Of a stretch of 64,000 nucleotides of DNA, positions 7,449-15,046 are shown piece after piece. Below the pieces are notes generated by a model. The model saw only the letters and a list, made by a program, of their open reading frames with translations. It was not told where the DNA came from and ran no database searches. Made by a program: the position numbers and the translations under genes. Every line of letters begins with the position of its first letter. Position 1 is the stretch's first letter. This DNA is from Methylobacterium sp. Leaf108 (GTDB lineage: Bacteria; Pseudomonadota; Alphaproteobacteria; Rhizobiales; Beijerinckiaceae): the NCBI RefSeq assembly GCF_001423265.1, contig NZ_LMND01000001.1, positions 508,025 to 572,024 on the forward strand, in the 5' to 3' direction.

Positions 7449-8874
7449 GCCCCGCGCCGCGGCCACCGGAACCACCGCCAACGATCCCGGCCGCTTCCTC
7501 AGCGGCTCGATCCTGCGCCACGTGGTGGTGATGAGCGCCACCGGCTCGATCGGGCTGATGGCGATCTTCGTGGTCGACCTCCTGTCGCTCCTCTACGTCT
7601 CGCAGCTCGGCGACCCGAAGCTGACGGCGGCGGTGGGGTTCGCCACCATCGTCCAGTTCTTCGGCATCGCCATCACCATCGGGCTGATGATCGCGGCCGG
7701 GGCCCTGGTCTCGCGGGCGATCGGTCGGGGCGACGGCGCCCGGGCCCGGCGCTTGGCCGCCTCCGCCACCATCCACGGCATCCTCGCCGCCGCCCTCTTC
7801 GTGGCGGTGACGCTGCCGCTGATGCGCCCGGCCCTGACCTTCATCGGCGCGGATGCCGACACCCTGCCGGTGGCCGAGCGCTTCCTCTGGATCGTCCTGC
7901 CCTCCACCCTCCTGATGGCGCCGGGGATGATGTTCTCCGGCCTTCTGCGGGCGGTGGGGGCGGCGCGCCAGGCCATGTACGTGACGCTCGGCGGCGGCAT
8001 CGTCACGGCGATCGTCGACCCGATCCTGATCTTCGGCTGCGGCCTCGGGGTCGACGGGGCGGCCATCGCCACCTGCATCGCCCGCGCGACCTTCGCGCTG
8101 ATCGGGTTCTGGGGGGTGCGCCGCAACGACCTCGTCGCCCGCCCGACCCTGGCCGACGTGGTCGCCGACGCGCCCGAGATGATGCGCATCGCCCTGCCGG
8201 CGGTGCTCGCCAACCTCGCGCCCTCGGTGGCCAGCGCCTTCATTGCCCATGCGGTGGCGCAGTTCGGCGCCCTGGCGGTGGCCGGCAACGTGGTGGTCGA
8301 CCGCCTGACGCCGGTGGCCTTCGGCGGCCTGTTCGCGATGTCGGGGTCGGTGGGGCCGATCCTCGGACAGAACTGGGGGGCGGGCCGGTTCGACCGCATG
8401 CGCGAGGTGCTGGCCAGCGGCGCCCTCGTCACGGCAGTCTACACCGGGGTGGTCTGGGCGCTGCTCGTGGTGCTGCGCGAGCCCCTGCGCGCCCTGTTCG
8501 AACTCCAGGGGGTGGCGGCCGAGCTGTTCTTGTTCTTCTGCCTCGTCAGCGGCCCGGTCTGGTTCTTCGTCGGGCTCCTGTTCCTGTCGAACGCCGCCTT
8601 CAACAACCTCGGCTTCCCGTTCCTCTCCACCGCCCTCAACTGGGGCCGCTCGACCCTGGGGACGATGCCGCCCGCACTTCTCGGCGGCGCCATGTACGGG
8701 CCGGCGGGGGTGATCGCCGGGGTCGGCATCGGCTCGGTCGCCTTCGGCATCGCGGCCGTCGCGCTGGCGTGGCGCACCATCGGAACGCTCCAGGCGCGGG
8801 CCCGCGCCGCCGTACCGCCGCCGGAGCCACCCGCGTGCGAACCGGTTCGGGTGGAGGAGATGGTGCGCGGGTGA
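7441..8874 (+). CDS. MATE-family multidrug/cation efflux transporter
   Basis: A 477-residue protein with about 12 hydrophobic helices in two similar halves and the MATE hallmark segments (VVDLLSLLYVSQLGDPKLTAAVGFA near the N-terminus; GPILGQNWGAGRFDRM in the second half). MATE proteins export organic cations using H+ or Na+ gradients. It overlaps the antiporter gene by 8 bp, so it is translationally coupled to it. The substrate cannot be inferred. Confidence 0.9.
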   Translation: MREPRAAATGTTANDPGRFLSGSILRHVVVMSATGSIGLMAIFVVDLLSLLYVSQLGDPKLTAAVGFATIVQFFGIAITIGLMIAAGALVSRAIGRGDGARARRLAASATIHGILAAALFVAVTLPLMRPALTFIGADADTLPVAERFLWIVLPSTLLMAPGMMFSGLLRAVGAARQAMYVTLGGGIVTAIVDPILIFGCGLGVDGAAIATCIARATFALIGFWGVRRNDLVARPTLADVVADAPEMMRIALPAVLANLAPSVASAFIAHAVAQFGALAVAGNVVVDRLTPVAFGGLFAMSGSVGPILGQNWGAGRFDRMREVLASGALVTAVYTGVVWALLVVLREPLRALFELQGVAAELFLFFCLVSGPVWFFVGLLFLSNAAFNNLGFPFLSTALNWGRSTLGTMPPALLGGAMYGPAGVIAGVGIGSVAFGIAAVALAWRTIGTLQARARAAVPPPEPPACEPVRVEEMVRG

Positions 8875-9019
8875 CCGCCGGGCCGGCGATTCTCCGCGCC
8901 CTTGGGACCCGCCGGCGCCGAAGGCTGGTATAACGGGGCGCAATGAGACAGACTTCGCCTGCCGCGCCGAATGGCGGGCCCTCGGCCCGTCGCCGAGGAA
9001 TCGCCAAGGGCCGTGCGTC

Positions 9020-9751
9020 ATGTTCAACCTGTTCGATATCCTCCAGGCACAGGGCGGCCCCGGCCTGCAAGGATTCGGCAACCAATACGGACTGTCGCCC
9101 GACCAGACCCGCAAGGCCATGGAAGCCTTGCTGCCGGCCTTCAGCCTCGGCCTCCAGCGCAACGCCGCCGACCCGACCGGCCTCAGCCAGCTGTTCGGCC
9201 TCGTTGGAACCGGCGGCCCCGGCCGCGCGCCCCCGCCCTCGCAGGCCGACCTCCTCGTCCAGCAGATCTTCGGGTCGTCGCACCTGAGCCAGGCGGTGGT
9301 CCAGCAGGCGGCCATGGCGAGCGGGGTCGCCTCGCCGGTCCTGCGCCAGATGATGCCGATGGTGGCGGGGATGGTGGTGGCCGGCATCGTCCACCTGATG
9401 CTCAACCAGCCGCAAGCGACACCCGCCCCGCCGCCGCCCACTCCGCTGCCCAACGGCTTCTCGCCCGGCGCCTATTGGTCCGAGATGATGAAGGTCTGGA
9501 GCAGCGCGATGGCCCCGCCCGCCGCCGTGGAGGCCAAGCCCCGCCGTGCCGGGGCGGCGGCCCTGCCACCGCCCGCGTCCAGGGCGGGGACGAAACCCAA
9601 CGCGGCCGGGAATCCTTCGGCGGTCGCGGGCGAGCCCTACGCGATCCTGCAGCAGATGTTCGATGCCGGCGTCGAGGCCCAGCAGGAGAACGTCAAGGCG
9701 ATGCAGTCGCTGTTCGACTCGTTCTGGAAGAGCCCTCGCACGAAGGCCTGA
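9020..9751 (+). CDS. DUF937-family protein
   Basis: A 243-residue soluble protein. Residues about 1-135 match the DUF937 (YidB-like) pattern: MFNLFDILQAQGGPGLQGFGNQYGLS, ALLPAFSLGL, LRQMMPMVAGMVVAGI. A proline/alanine-rich linker and a short C-terminal helical region (MFDAGVEAQQENVKAMQSLFDSFW) follow, the latter resembling the amphipathic tails of phasin-like proteins. DUF937 has no firmly known biochemical role. An AAGGG element about 10 bases before the ATG is the probable ribosome site. It stands alone between the MATE gene and a convergent pilin. Confidence 0.8.
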   Translation: MFNLFDILQAQGGPGLQGFGNQYGLSPDQTRKAMEALLPAFSLGLQRNAADPTGLSQLFGLVGTGGPGRAPPPSQADLLVQQIFGSSHLSQAVVQQAAMASGVASPVLRQMMPMVAGMVVAGIVHLMLNQPQATPAPPPPTPLPNGFSPGAYWSEMMKVWSSAMAPPAAVEAKPRRAGAAALPPPASRAGTKPNAAGNPSAVAGEPYAILQQMFDAGVEAQQENVKAMQSLFDSFWKSPRTKA

Positions 9752-9816
9752 CGCGAGACGTCACGGATTCCTGGGCGAGAATCTGAGCGTCGCCGGGGTA
9801 CCGGACCGGCGGCCGG

Positions 9817-9999
9817 CTATTTGTTGATCATGGCCGTTTCGATCTTCCCGTACATCCCACCCATGTTGCTGGCGTAGCTGTTGATGCCGCCGACCACGGC
9901 GAGGAAGATCAGGCCGGCGATCAGCGCATATTCGATCGCCGTGGCGCCACCCTGGGCGGCGCGAAAGCCCCGGGCGGCGCGGAGGATGGTCCGTTTCAC
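9817..9999 (-). CDS. Flp-family type IVb pilin
   Basis: About 60 residues when started at GTG 9999, which has GGAG eight bases upstream; an ATG at 10056 lacks a ribosome site and would add 19 unconserved residues. It shows the prepilin pattern: a short basic leader (VKRTILRAARGFRAAQGG), then ATAIEYALIAGLIFLAVVGG, with the conserved Glu and Tyr of the type IVb pilin helix. Flp pilins are cleaved by a TadV-type peptidase and assembled by Tad machinery. No tad genes are in the window, so it must use a system encoded elsewhere. Confidence 0.9.
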   Translation of the reverse strand: MKRTILRAARGFRAAQGGATAIEYALIAGLIFLAVVGGINSYASNMGGMYGKIETAMINK

Positions 10000-10107
10000 G
10001 GGAAACACTCCAGGCCGCCCGGCTCCCGGGCGAGTCTCGGCCACAGGCGAAGTCATCGTCTCAGTTTCCCGTGGCGGAGTCAGTGCGTCGTGACCCCTCC
10101 TATCACG

Positions 10108-10153
10108 CCAGGTGTTTCGCTTCGCTTAAGCCATTCCGCGAAACGCAACCTGG
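10108..10153 (-). terminator. Strong stem-loop between the DUF3072 and pilin genes
   Basis: CCAGGT-GTTTCGC (10108-10120) pairs with GCGAAAC and ACCTGG (10138-10153), interrupted by a 3-base bulge (GCA); the loop is 17 bases. It lies just past the end of the minus-strand DUF3072 gene. There is no U-tract, so transcription-end function is inferred. Confidence 0.5.
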
Positions 10154-10161
10154 AATACCGC

Positions 10162-10452
10162 TCAGCCTCGTCCGGCTTCCTGGCGCAGGGCGTCGATCCG
10201 CTTGGAGGCCTCGGCCTTGTCGAGATCGGGCTCGAACGCCGCAGGCTCGCCGACCTCCTCGGTGAGGGTCTTGAGGTAGGAGGCCTGCGCGCCGGTCATC
10301 GGCTCGGAGCCGGTGGTCCACTGGTCGGGGTCCTTGATCCGGTTCGAGGCGTCGCCGCCCTCGGTCTTGGGGTTCGACTGCTTGGGGTCAGCTCGCTCGG
10401 AATCCACCTGCCGGGCGTCGTCCTGCTGGGCGGAGGGCTTCGACTTCGTCAT
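10162..10452 (-). CDS. DUF3072 domain protein, probable general-stress gene
   Basis: A 96-residue hydrophilic protein. The ATG at 10452 is chosen over one 21 bp upstream because AAGGTGAG sits right before it. Residues about 40-90 carry the DUF3072 motif (MTGAQASYLKTLTEEVGEP...LDKAEASKRIDAL). The N-terminal half is charged and disordered-looking. No biochemical role is known. A perfect EcfG-type promoter (10490-10514) lies upstream, placing it in the alphaproteobacterial general stress response. Confidence 0.85.
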   Translation of the reverse strand: MTKSKPSAQQDDARQVDSERADPKQSNPKTEGGDASNRIKDPDQWTTGSEPMTGAQASYLKTLTEEVGEPAAFEPDLDKAEASKRIDALRQEAGRG

Positions 10453-10489
10453 GGCACGCTCACCTTCGTTCATGGAATGTTCTCACTCC

Positions 10490-10514
10490 AACGTCGGTCG
10501 GCGGCGCGGGTTCC
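10490..10514 (-). promoter_or_regulatory. EcfG (general stress sigma factor) promoter of the DUF3072 gene
   Basis: On the minus strand, GGAAC (10510-10514) is followed after exactly 16 bases by CGTT (10490-10493), the consensus for EcfG-type ECF sigma factors in Rhizobiales. The predicted leader to the ATG at 10452 is about 30 bases. Confidence 0.75.
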
Positions 10515-10556
10515 GAGCAGGGTGGCCGGACGGCGGTGCGTCCGGCCACGGGCGCC

Positions 10557-11444
10557 TCAGGCCGCCTCGGCCTTAGGCTGAACCTCGGCGGTGTAATCGT
10601 CCATCAGGGTCTTGGTCAGGGTCGCGGGCGTGAACCGGTAGGGGCCGATCTCGGCCACCGGCGTCACCTCGGCGGCCGAGCCGGTGATGAAGCATTCGGA
10701 GAAGCCCGCCATCTCCTCGGGACGGATGCGCCGCTCCACCACCTCGACGCCGCGGCGGCGGGCGAGTTCGATCACCGTCTGCCGGGTGATGCCGTTGAGG
10801 AACCGGTCGGCGAGCGGCGTGTGGATCACCCCGTCGGCCACGAAGAACACGTTGGCGCCGGTGCATTCGGCGACGTTGTCCTCCCAGTCGAGCATCAGCG
10901 CGTCGGCGTAGCCCTTGTTCTCGGCCCGGTGCTTGGAGATCGTGCAGATCATGTAGAGGCCTGCCGCCTTGGAGGCGGAAGGGGCGGTGCGCGGGTCGGG
11001 CCGGCGGTAGTCGGCGAGATCCAGGCGGATGCCCTTCATCTTGGTCTGCGGATCGAAGTAGCTCGGCCATTCCCAGGCGGCGATGGCGAGGTGGATGGTG
11101 TTGGCCTGGGCCGCCACCCCCATCATCTCCGAGCCGCGCCAGGCGACGGGGCGCAGGTAGGCGTCCGACAGGCCGCTGGTGCGCAGCACCAGCTCCTTGG
11201 CCTCCACGATCTCGGCGACGGTATGGGGGATCTTGAAGTCGAGGAGTTCGGCCGAACGGATCAGGCGGGCGGCATGCGCCTCGCTCTTGAAGATCGCGCC
11301 GCCGTAGGCCCGCTCGCCCTCGAACACCGACGAGCCGTAGTGCAGCCCGTGGCTGAGCACGTGGATCTTGGCCTCCCGCCACGGCACCAGCACGCCGTCG
11401 AACCAGATGGTGCCCTCACGCTGGTCGAACGGGATCATGGACAT
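10557..11444 (-). CDS. ilvE: Branched-chain amino acid aminotransferase
   Basis: A 295-residue class IV PLP aminotransferase starting at ATG 11444 (MSMIPFDQREGTIWFDGVLVPW). Motifs include HGLHYGSSVFEGERAY near residue 31, YLRPVAWRGS, the CTISKHRAENKGYADAL lysine region, and the TRQTVIELARRRGVEV and ECFITGSAAEVTPV segments near the PLP phosphate. It catalyses the last step of Val/Leu/Ile synthesis and its reversal in catabolism. It is divergent from the MarR–response regulator–kinase operon, an order that recurs in alphaproteobacteria. Confidence 0.93.
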   Translation of the reverse strand: MSMIPFDQREGTIWFDGVLVPWREAKIHVLSHGLHYGSSVFEGERAYGGAIFKSEAHAARLIRSAELLDFKIPHTVAEIVEAKELVLRTSGLSDAYLRPVAWRGSEMMGVAAQANTIHLAIAAWEWPSYFDPQTKMKGIRLDLADYRRPDPRTAPSASKAAGLYMICTISKHRAENKGYADALMLDWEDNVAECTGANVFFVADGVIHTPLADRFLNGITRQTVIELARRRGVEVVERRIRPEEMAGFSECFITGSAAEVTPVAEIGPYRFTPATLTKTLMDDYTAEVQPKAEAA

Positions 11445-11656
11445 GGCGACGGGTTCCTCGGCAGGGAGAGTTCGGCGCGGCGAGCGCGATCGATGCGCCG
11501 GGCCATCCGGGAGATCGGCGGATGCAGGGGCCACGGCGCCGTCCACGACGGGCGATCCGGCAGGCCCCGCACGGTGAAGGGCCGGCACGCCGGAGACGTC
11601 AACAGCCGAAGGCCGAACTCACGCCGCAGGCTCGTGACGGCCCGGGGCCGGACGGG

Positions 11657-11702
11657 TTGACGGGTAGCAATGGGGCTGAGATATGTCAACAAGACTGACG
11701 TA
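11657..11702 (+). promoter_or_regulatory. Promoter with overlapping inverted-repeat operator upstream of the marR gene
   Basis: TTGACG (11657-11662), a 17-base spacer and GATATG (11680-11685) form a sigma-70-like promoter. TATGTCA (11682-11688) and TGACGTA (11696-11702) form an inverted repeat with one mismatch and a 7-base centre, covering the -10 and start region. This is the expected place for MarR self-repression. Confidence 0.5.
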
Positions 11703-11737
11703 AATCGCCGAGGCCGGCCTCGCCTGTCTGAACCCGC

Positions 11738-11755
11738 ACATCCGACATCGGATGT
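11738..11755. promoter_or_regulatory. Perfect 7-bp inverted repeat at the marR translation start
   Basis: ACATCCG-ACAT-CGGATGT. It overlaps the ATG at 11752, either as a second operator or as an mRNA hairpin hiding that start. Confidence 0.4.
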
Positions 11756-12357
11756 CCGAATGCCTGGAGGGTGCCCCGAACGTGGAACGGCACGCGACGC
11801 CAGAGACCGCCGATGCCGCGAGCCCGGCGGAGGACCCGGGGCCGGCGGGCCGGACCGTGCCCGGCGGCAGCGACGACCTGATCGAACTCCTGTTCTTCGC
11901 CTATCGCGATTTCGTCGGTGACCCGGACCGCATCCTGGCGCAGTATGGCTTCGGCCGCGCCCACCACCGGGTCCTGCATTTCGTCGACCGCTATCCGGGT
12001 CTCACCATCGCCGAACTCCTGGATATCCTGCGCATCACCAAGCAGAGCCTCAACCGGGTGCTGAAGGACTTGATCGGACAGGACTACATCACGCAGAAGA
12101 CCGGCGCCCACGACAGGCGCCAGCGGCTGCTGTACTGCACCCCCGCCGGGACGGCGCTGGCCGGGGACCTCACCCGGGTCCAGGCGCGGCGGCTGGCCCG
12201 CGCCCTGTCCGACCCCGTGGCGGGGGCCGGGACCGACCGGTCGCGGGGGAGCGCGGCCCACGGCGCCGCCGAGGGGTTCCTGCTGGCGATGATCGACCCC
12301 GAGGAACGCGCCGCCGTGCGCCGGCTCATGGCCCGGCGCGTGGGAGCCTTCGCCTGA
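11752..12357 (+). CDS. MarR-family transcriptional regulator
   Basis: 201 residues from ATG 11752; a GTG at 11782 with GGAGG upstream is an equally plausible start, because the first ~40 residues look unconserved. Residues about 45-150 hold the MarR winged helix: LIELLFFAYRDFVGDPDRILAQYGFGRAHHRVLHFVDRYPGLTIAELLDILRITKQSLNRVLKDLI seen as successive helices, then the wing DRRQRLLYCTPAG. The stop overlaps the start of the response-regulator gene (TGATG). MarR plus OmpR-type regulator pairs such as PetP/PetR of Rhodobacter share this arrangement. Confidence 0.88.
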   Translation: MSECLEGAPNVERHATPETADAASPAEDPGPAGRTVPGGSDDLIELLFFAYRDFVGDPDRILAQYGFGRAHHRVLHFVDRYPGLTIAELLDILRITKQSLNRVLKDLIGQDYITQKTGAHDRRQRLLYCTPAGTALAGDLTRVQARRLARALSDPVAGAGTDRSRGSAAHGAAEGFLLAMIDPEERAAVRRLMARRVGAFA

Positions 12358-13079
12358 TGGGTCACCCCGGCCTCAAGGCCCGCGCCGACCTGCCCGACCA
12401 CGCCGCCCACATCCTGGTGGTCGACGACGACCGCCGCGTGCGCGAACTGCTCACCCGCTTCCTGTTCGAGCAGGGTTTCCGGGTCACCGCCGCGGAGACC
12501 GTGGCGGACGCCCGCGCCAAGTCGCAGAGCCTCGTCTTCGACGCCCTCGTCCTCGACGTGATGATGCCCGGCGAGACCGGATTCGACTACGCCCGCCAGG
12601 TCCGCGAGACCTCGCAGGTGCCGATCCTGATGCTCACCGCCCGCTCCAACCCCAACGACCGGGTGATGGGGCTGGAGATCGGCGCCGACGACTACCTGCC
12701 CAAGCCCTTCGAGCCGCGCGAGCTGATCCTGCGGCTCAATAACATCCTGCGCCGCGGCGCCAAGGCCGCCCCGGTGCGCGAGGGGGCCGAGGCCGTCACC
12801 TTCGGGCCGTTCTCCTACCGCATCGACCGGGGCGAGCTGCGCCGGGCCGACGAGGCCGTGCGCATCACCGAGCGCGAGCGCGAGATCCTCACCGTGCTGG
12901 CGCTGGCGGCCGGCGCTAACGTCGAGCGCGAGGCCCTGGCCGGCGGCGGCGGGCTGGCGGCCGAGCGCAGCATCGACGTGCAGATCAACCGCCTGCGCCG
13001 CAAGACCGAGGTCGATCCGGCCAATCCCGTGTTCCTCCAGACGGTGCGCGGCGTCGGCTACCGCCTCGCCGTCGACTAG
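12357..13079 (+). CDS. OmpR/PhoB-family response regulator
   Basis: A 240-residue protein. The receiver domain (about 18-130) has the acidic pocket VVDDD, phosphoacceptor D67 in LVLDVMMPG, T in MLTARS, and K in YLPKPF. The C-terminal winged helix (about 148-238) ends in the typical RSIDVQINRLRRK...VRGVGYRL recognition and wing segment. Its start overlaps the marR stop and the kinase gene begins 14 bp after its end, so all three are one operon. It likely activates transcription after phosphorylation by the next gene product. Resembles the PetR/CzcR-like regulators of alphaproteobacteria. Confidence 0.92.
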   Translation: MGHPGLKARADLPDHAAHILVVDDDRRVRELLTRFLFEQGFRVTAAETVADARAKSQSLVFDALVLDVMMPGETGFDYARQVRETSQVPILMLTARSNPNDRVMGLEIGADDYLPKPFEPRELILRLNNILRRGAKAAPVREGAEAVTFGPFSYRIDRGELRRADEAVRITEREREILTVLALAAGANVEREALAGGGGLAAERSIDVQINRLRRKTEVDPANPVFLQTVRGVGYRLAVD

Positions 13080-13092
13080 GGGCGCGGGGGCG

Positions 13093-14490
13093 ATGGCCGG
13101 GGGCCTGAGGGGCCTTGGGCAGGGCGCGAGCCGGGCCTGGGCGGCGCTGCCGCGGCCGGCCCGCGTGTGGCGGCTGACCTCGCGGGCGATCGGAGACGCC
13201 CTGCCCAAGGGGCTCTACGCCCGCTCGCTCATCATCATCATCGCGCCCGTGGTGCTGCTCCAGTCGGTGATCGCCTACACCTTCATGGAGCGGCACTGGC
13301 AGCTGGTGACCCGCCGGCTCTCGGCCGCCGTGACCGCGGACGTGGCGGCGCTGATCGACATCTACGAGAGCTACCCCCAGGACAAGGACACCGAGACCCT
13401 CTCGCGCATCGCCGCCACCCGGCTCAACCTCGACCTCGACATCCTGAAGGGCGCCAAGCTGCCGGCGCCGGGGCCGCGCCCGTTCTTCTCGATCCTCGAC
13501 GAGGCCCTGTCGGAGGAGATCAACCGCCAGATCAAGCGGCCCTACTGGATCGACACGGTGGGCCGGTCGAGCCTCATCGAGATCCGGGTGGCGATCGCCG
13601 ACGGGGTCATGCGCGTCACCGCCCGGCGCAGCATGGCCTACGCCTCGAACTCGCACATCTTCCTGCTGTGGATGACCGGTTCGTCGATGGTCCTGCTCGG
13701 GGTCGCGATCCTGTTCCTGCGCAACCAGATCAAGCCGATCCTGCGGCTGGCCGCCGTGGCCGAGAGCTTCGGCAAGGGCCGCGAGATCGAGTTCCGGCCC
13801 CGCGGCGCCCGCGAGGTCCGCGCCGCCGGCCATGCCTTCATCGAGATGAAGCGGCGCATCGAGCGGGCGATGGACCAGCGCACGACCATGCTCAACGGGG
13901 TGAGCCACGACCTGCGCACCATCATCACCCGCTTCAAGCTCTCGCTGGCCCTCGTCGAGCAGAACGCCGACGTGGAGGACCTGAGCCGAGACGTCGACGA
14001 GATGAGCCGCATGCTCGAGGCCTACCTCGCCTTCGCGCGCGGCGATTCCGGCGAGCTCGCCGTGCCCACCGACCTGCGCGCCCTGCTCGAGGACCTGCGC
14101 TCGGACATCGAGCGCCTCGGCGCCCACGTCGAGGCGGTGGACATCGACGGGCCGATGAGCGTGACCCTGCGGCCGGACGCGATCCGGCGCTGCCTGTTCA
14201 ACCTCGCGGCCAACGCCGCGCGCTACGGCGACACCGTCGCCATCGTGGCGCGGCGCGACCTGCGCAACGTGCTCGTCTCCATCGACGACGACGGGCCGGG
14301 CATTCCGGCCGAGCAGCGCGAGGAGGTGTTCAAGCCGTTCGTGCGCCTCGACGACGCCCGGCAGGACGCCGGCGGCTCGGGCCTCGGCCTCTCCATCGCC
14401 CGCGACATCGCCAGGGCGCACGGGGGCGACGTCACCCTCCACGACGGCCCGCTCGGGGGGCTGCGCGCCACGGTACGGCTGCCGGCGTGA
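13093..14490 (+). CDS. Membrane sensor histidine kinase (EnvZ-like)
   Basis: A 465-residue protein. Membrane helices lie at about 46-66 and 189-209 and bracket a ~120-residue periplasmic sensor with no named domain. HAMP follows (about 211-265), then the H-box GVSHDLRT with H272, and an ATPase domain with the N-box NLAANAARYG, G1 DDDGPGIP, FKPFVRLD and G2 GGSGLGLSIA. It is the cognate kinase of the upstream OmpR-type regulator on operon evidence. Start choice: ATG 13093 follows the regulator stop by 14 bp without a strong ribosome site, so coupling is likely. The signal is unknown. Confidence 0.92.
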   Translation: MAGGLRGLGQGASRAWAALPRPARVWRLTSRAIGDALPKGLYARSLIIIIAPVVLLQSVIAYTFMERHWQLVTRRLSAAVTADVAALIDIYESYPQDKDTETLSRIAATRLNLDLDILKGAKLPAPGPRPFFSILDEALSEEINRQIKRPYWIDTVGRSSLIEIRVAIADGVMRVTARRSMAYASNSHIFLLWMTGSSMVLLGVAILFLRNQIKPILRLAAVAESFGKGREIEFRPRGAREVRAAGHAFIEMKRRIERAMDQRTTMLNGVSHDLRTIITRFKLSLALVEQNADVEDLSRDVDEMSRMLEAYLAFARGDSGELAVPTDLRALLEDLRSDIERLGAHVEAVDIDGPMSVTLRPDAIRRCLFNLAANAARYGDTVAIVARRDLRNVLVSIDDDGPGIPAEQREEVFKPFVRLDDARQDAGGSGLGLSIARDIARAHGGDVTLHDGPLGGLRATVRLPA

Positions 14491-14697
14491 CGCGTTGCCG
14501 GTGGCTCCGGTCCTCGGCCGAGGACGGCGGCGTTCGAGCCGACCGCCGCGAACATCCGTCGCCCGGAGCGGCTGCGGCTCCGGCGCCGCGAAAACTTCGC
14601 GCCGGGGTGTCCCCAGCCGGGCCGGGGGGTGCTACAAGCGGCCGACAGGAGGGTCCGCGACCATCGGCGGGCCCGTCAGACGCGAGCGCGCATTCCC

Positions 14698-14925
14698 ATG
14701 ACCCCGCCCACGAACTCGCCCACGAATTCGCCCATGAACCCGCTGGTCCCCATCTTCATCCTGCTGTCGCTGCCGATCGCCGCCATCGGCCTCGTGCTCT
14801 ACACCGACGCGGGCATCGAGCCGACCCTGTTCTACGCCAGCGTGAAGACCTTCGTGGTCCTCTTCGTCATCGGCGGCCTGCTTTCCTACGGCGCCAGCCG
14901 CCTCTCGGGCGGCTCCGAGGGCTGA
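14698..14925 (+). CDS. Small two-helix membrane protein
   Basis: 75 residues from ATG 14698, or 63 from ATG 14734. A Thr/Pro/Asn-rich start (TPPTNSPTNSP) is followed by two hydrophobic helices (VPIFILLSLPIAAIGLVLY and FVVLFVIGGLLSYGA) separated by a short acidic loop. No ribosome site is obvious. No family is recognised. It sits between two signalling units with about 200 bp upstream and 120 bp downstream, so it is probably expressed alone. Confidence 0.55.
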   Translation: MTPPTNSPTNSPMNPLVPIFILLSLPIAAIGLVLYTDAGIEPTLFYASVKTFVVLFVIGGLLSYGASRLSGGSEG

Positions 14926-15046
14926 GGCCCGCCCCCGCAACCGGGAGGCCCGACACCCGTCGACCCCGGGGGCGGACCTCCGCACACGGAGCCGGGAGGC
15001 CGGCGCCCGTCGGGACAGGCCACCGCTCCGAAAGGCCGAACCCACG

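Noticed and set aside
10000..10056. Longer N-terminus for the Flp pilin from ATG 10056
   Set aside because: No ribosome site and it would bury the short basic prepilin leader; the GTG at 9999 has GGAG at good spacing.
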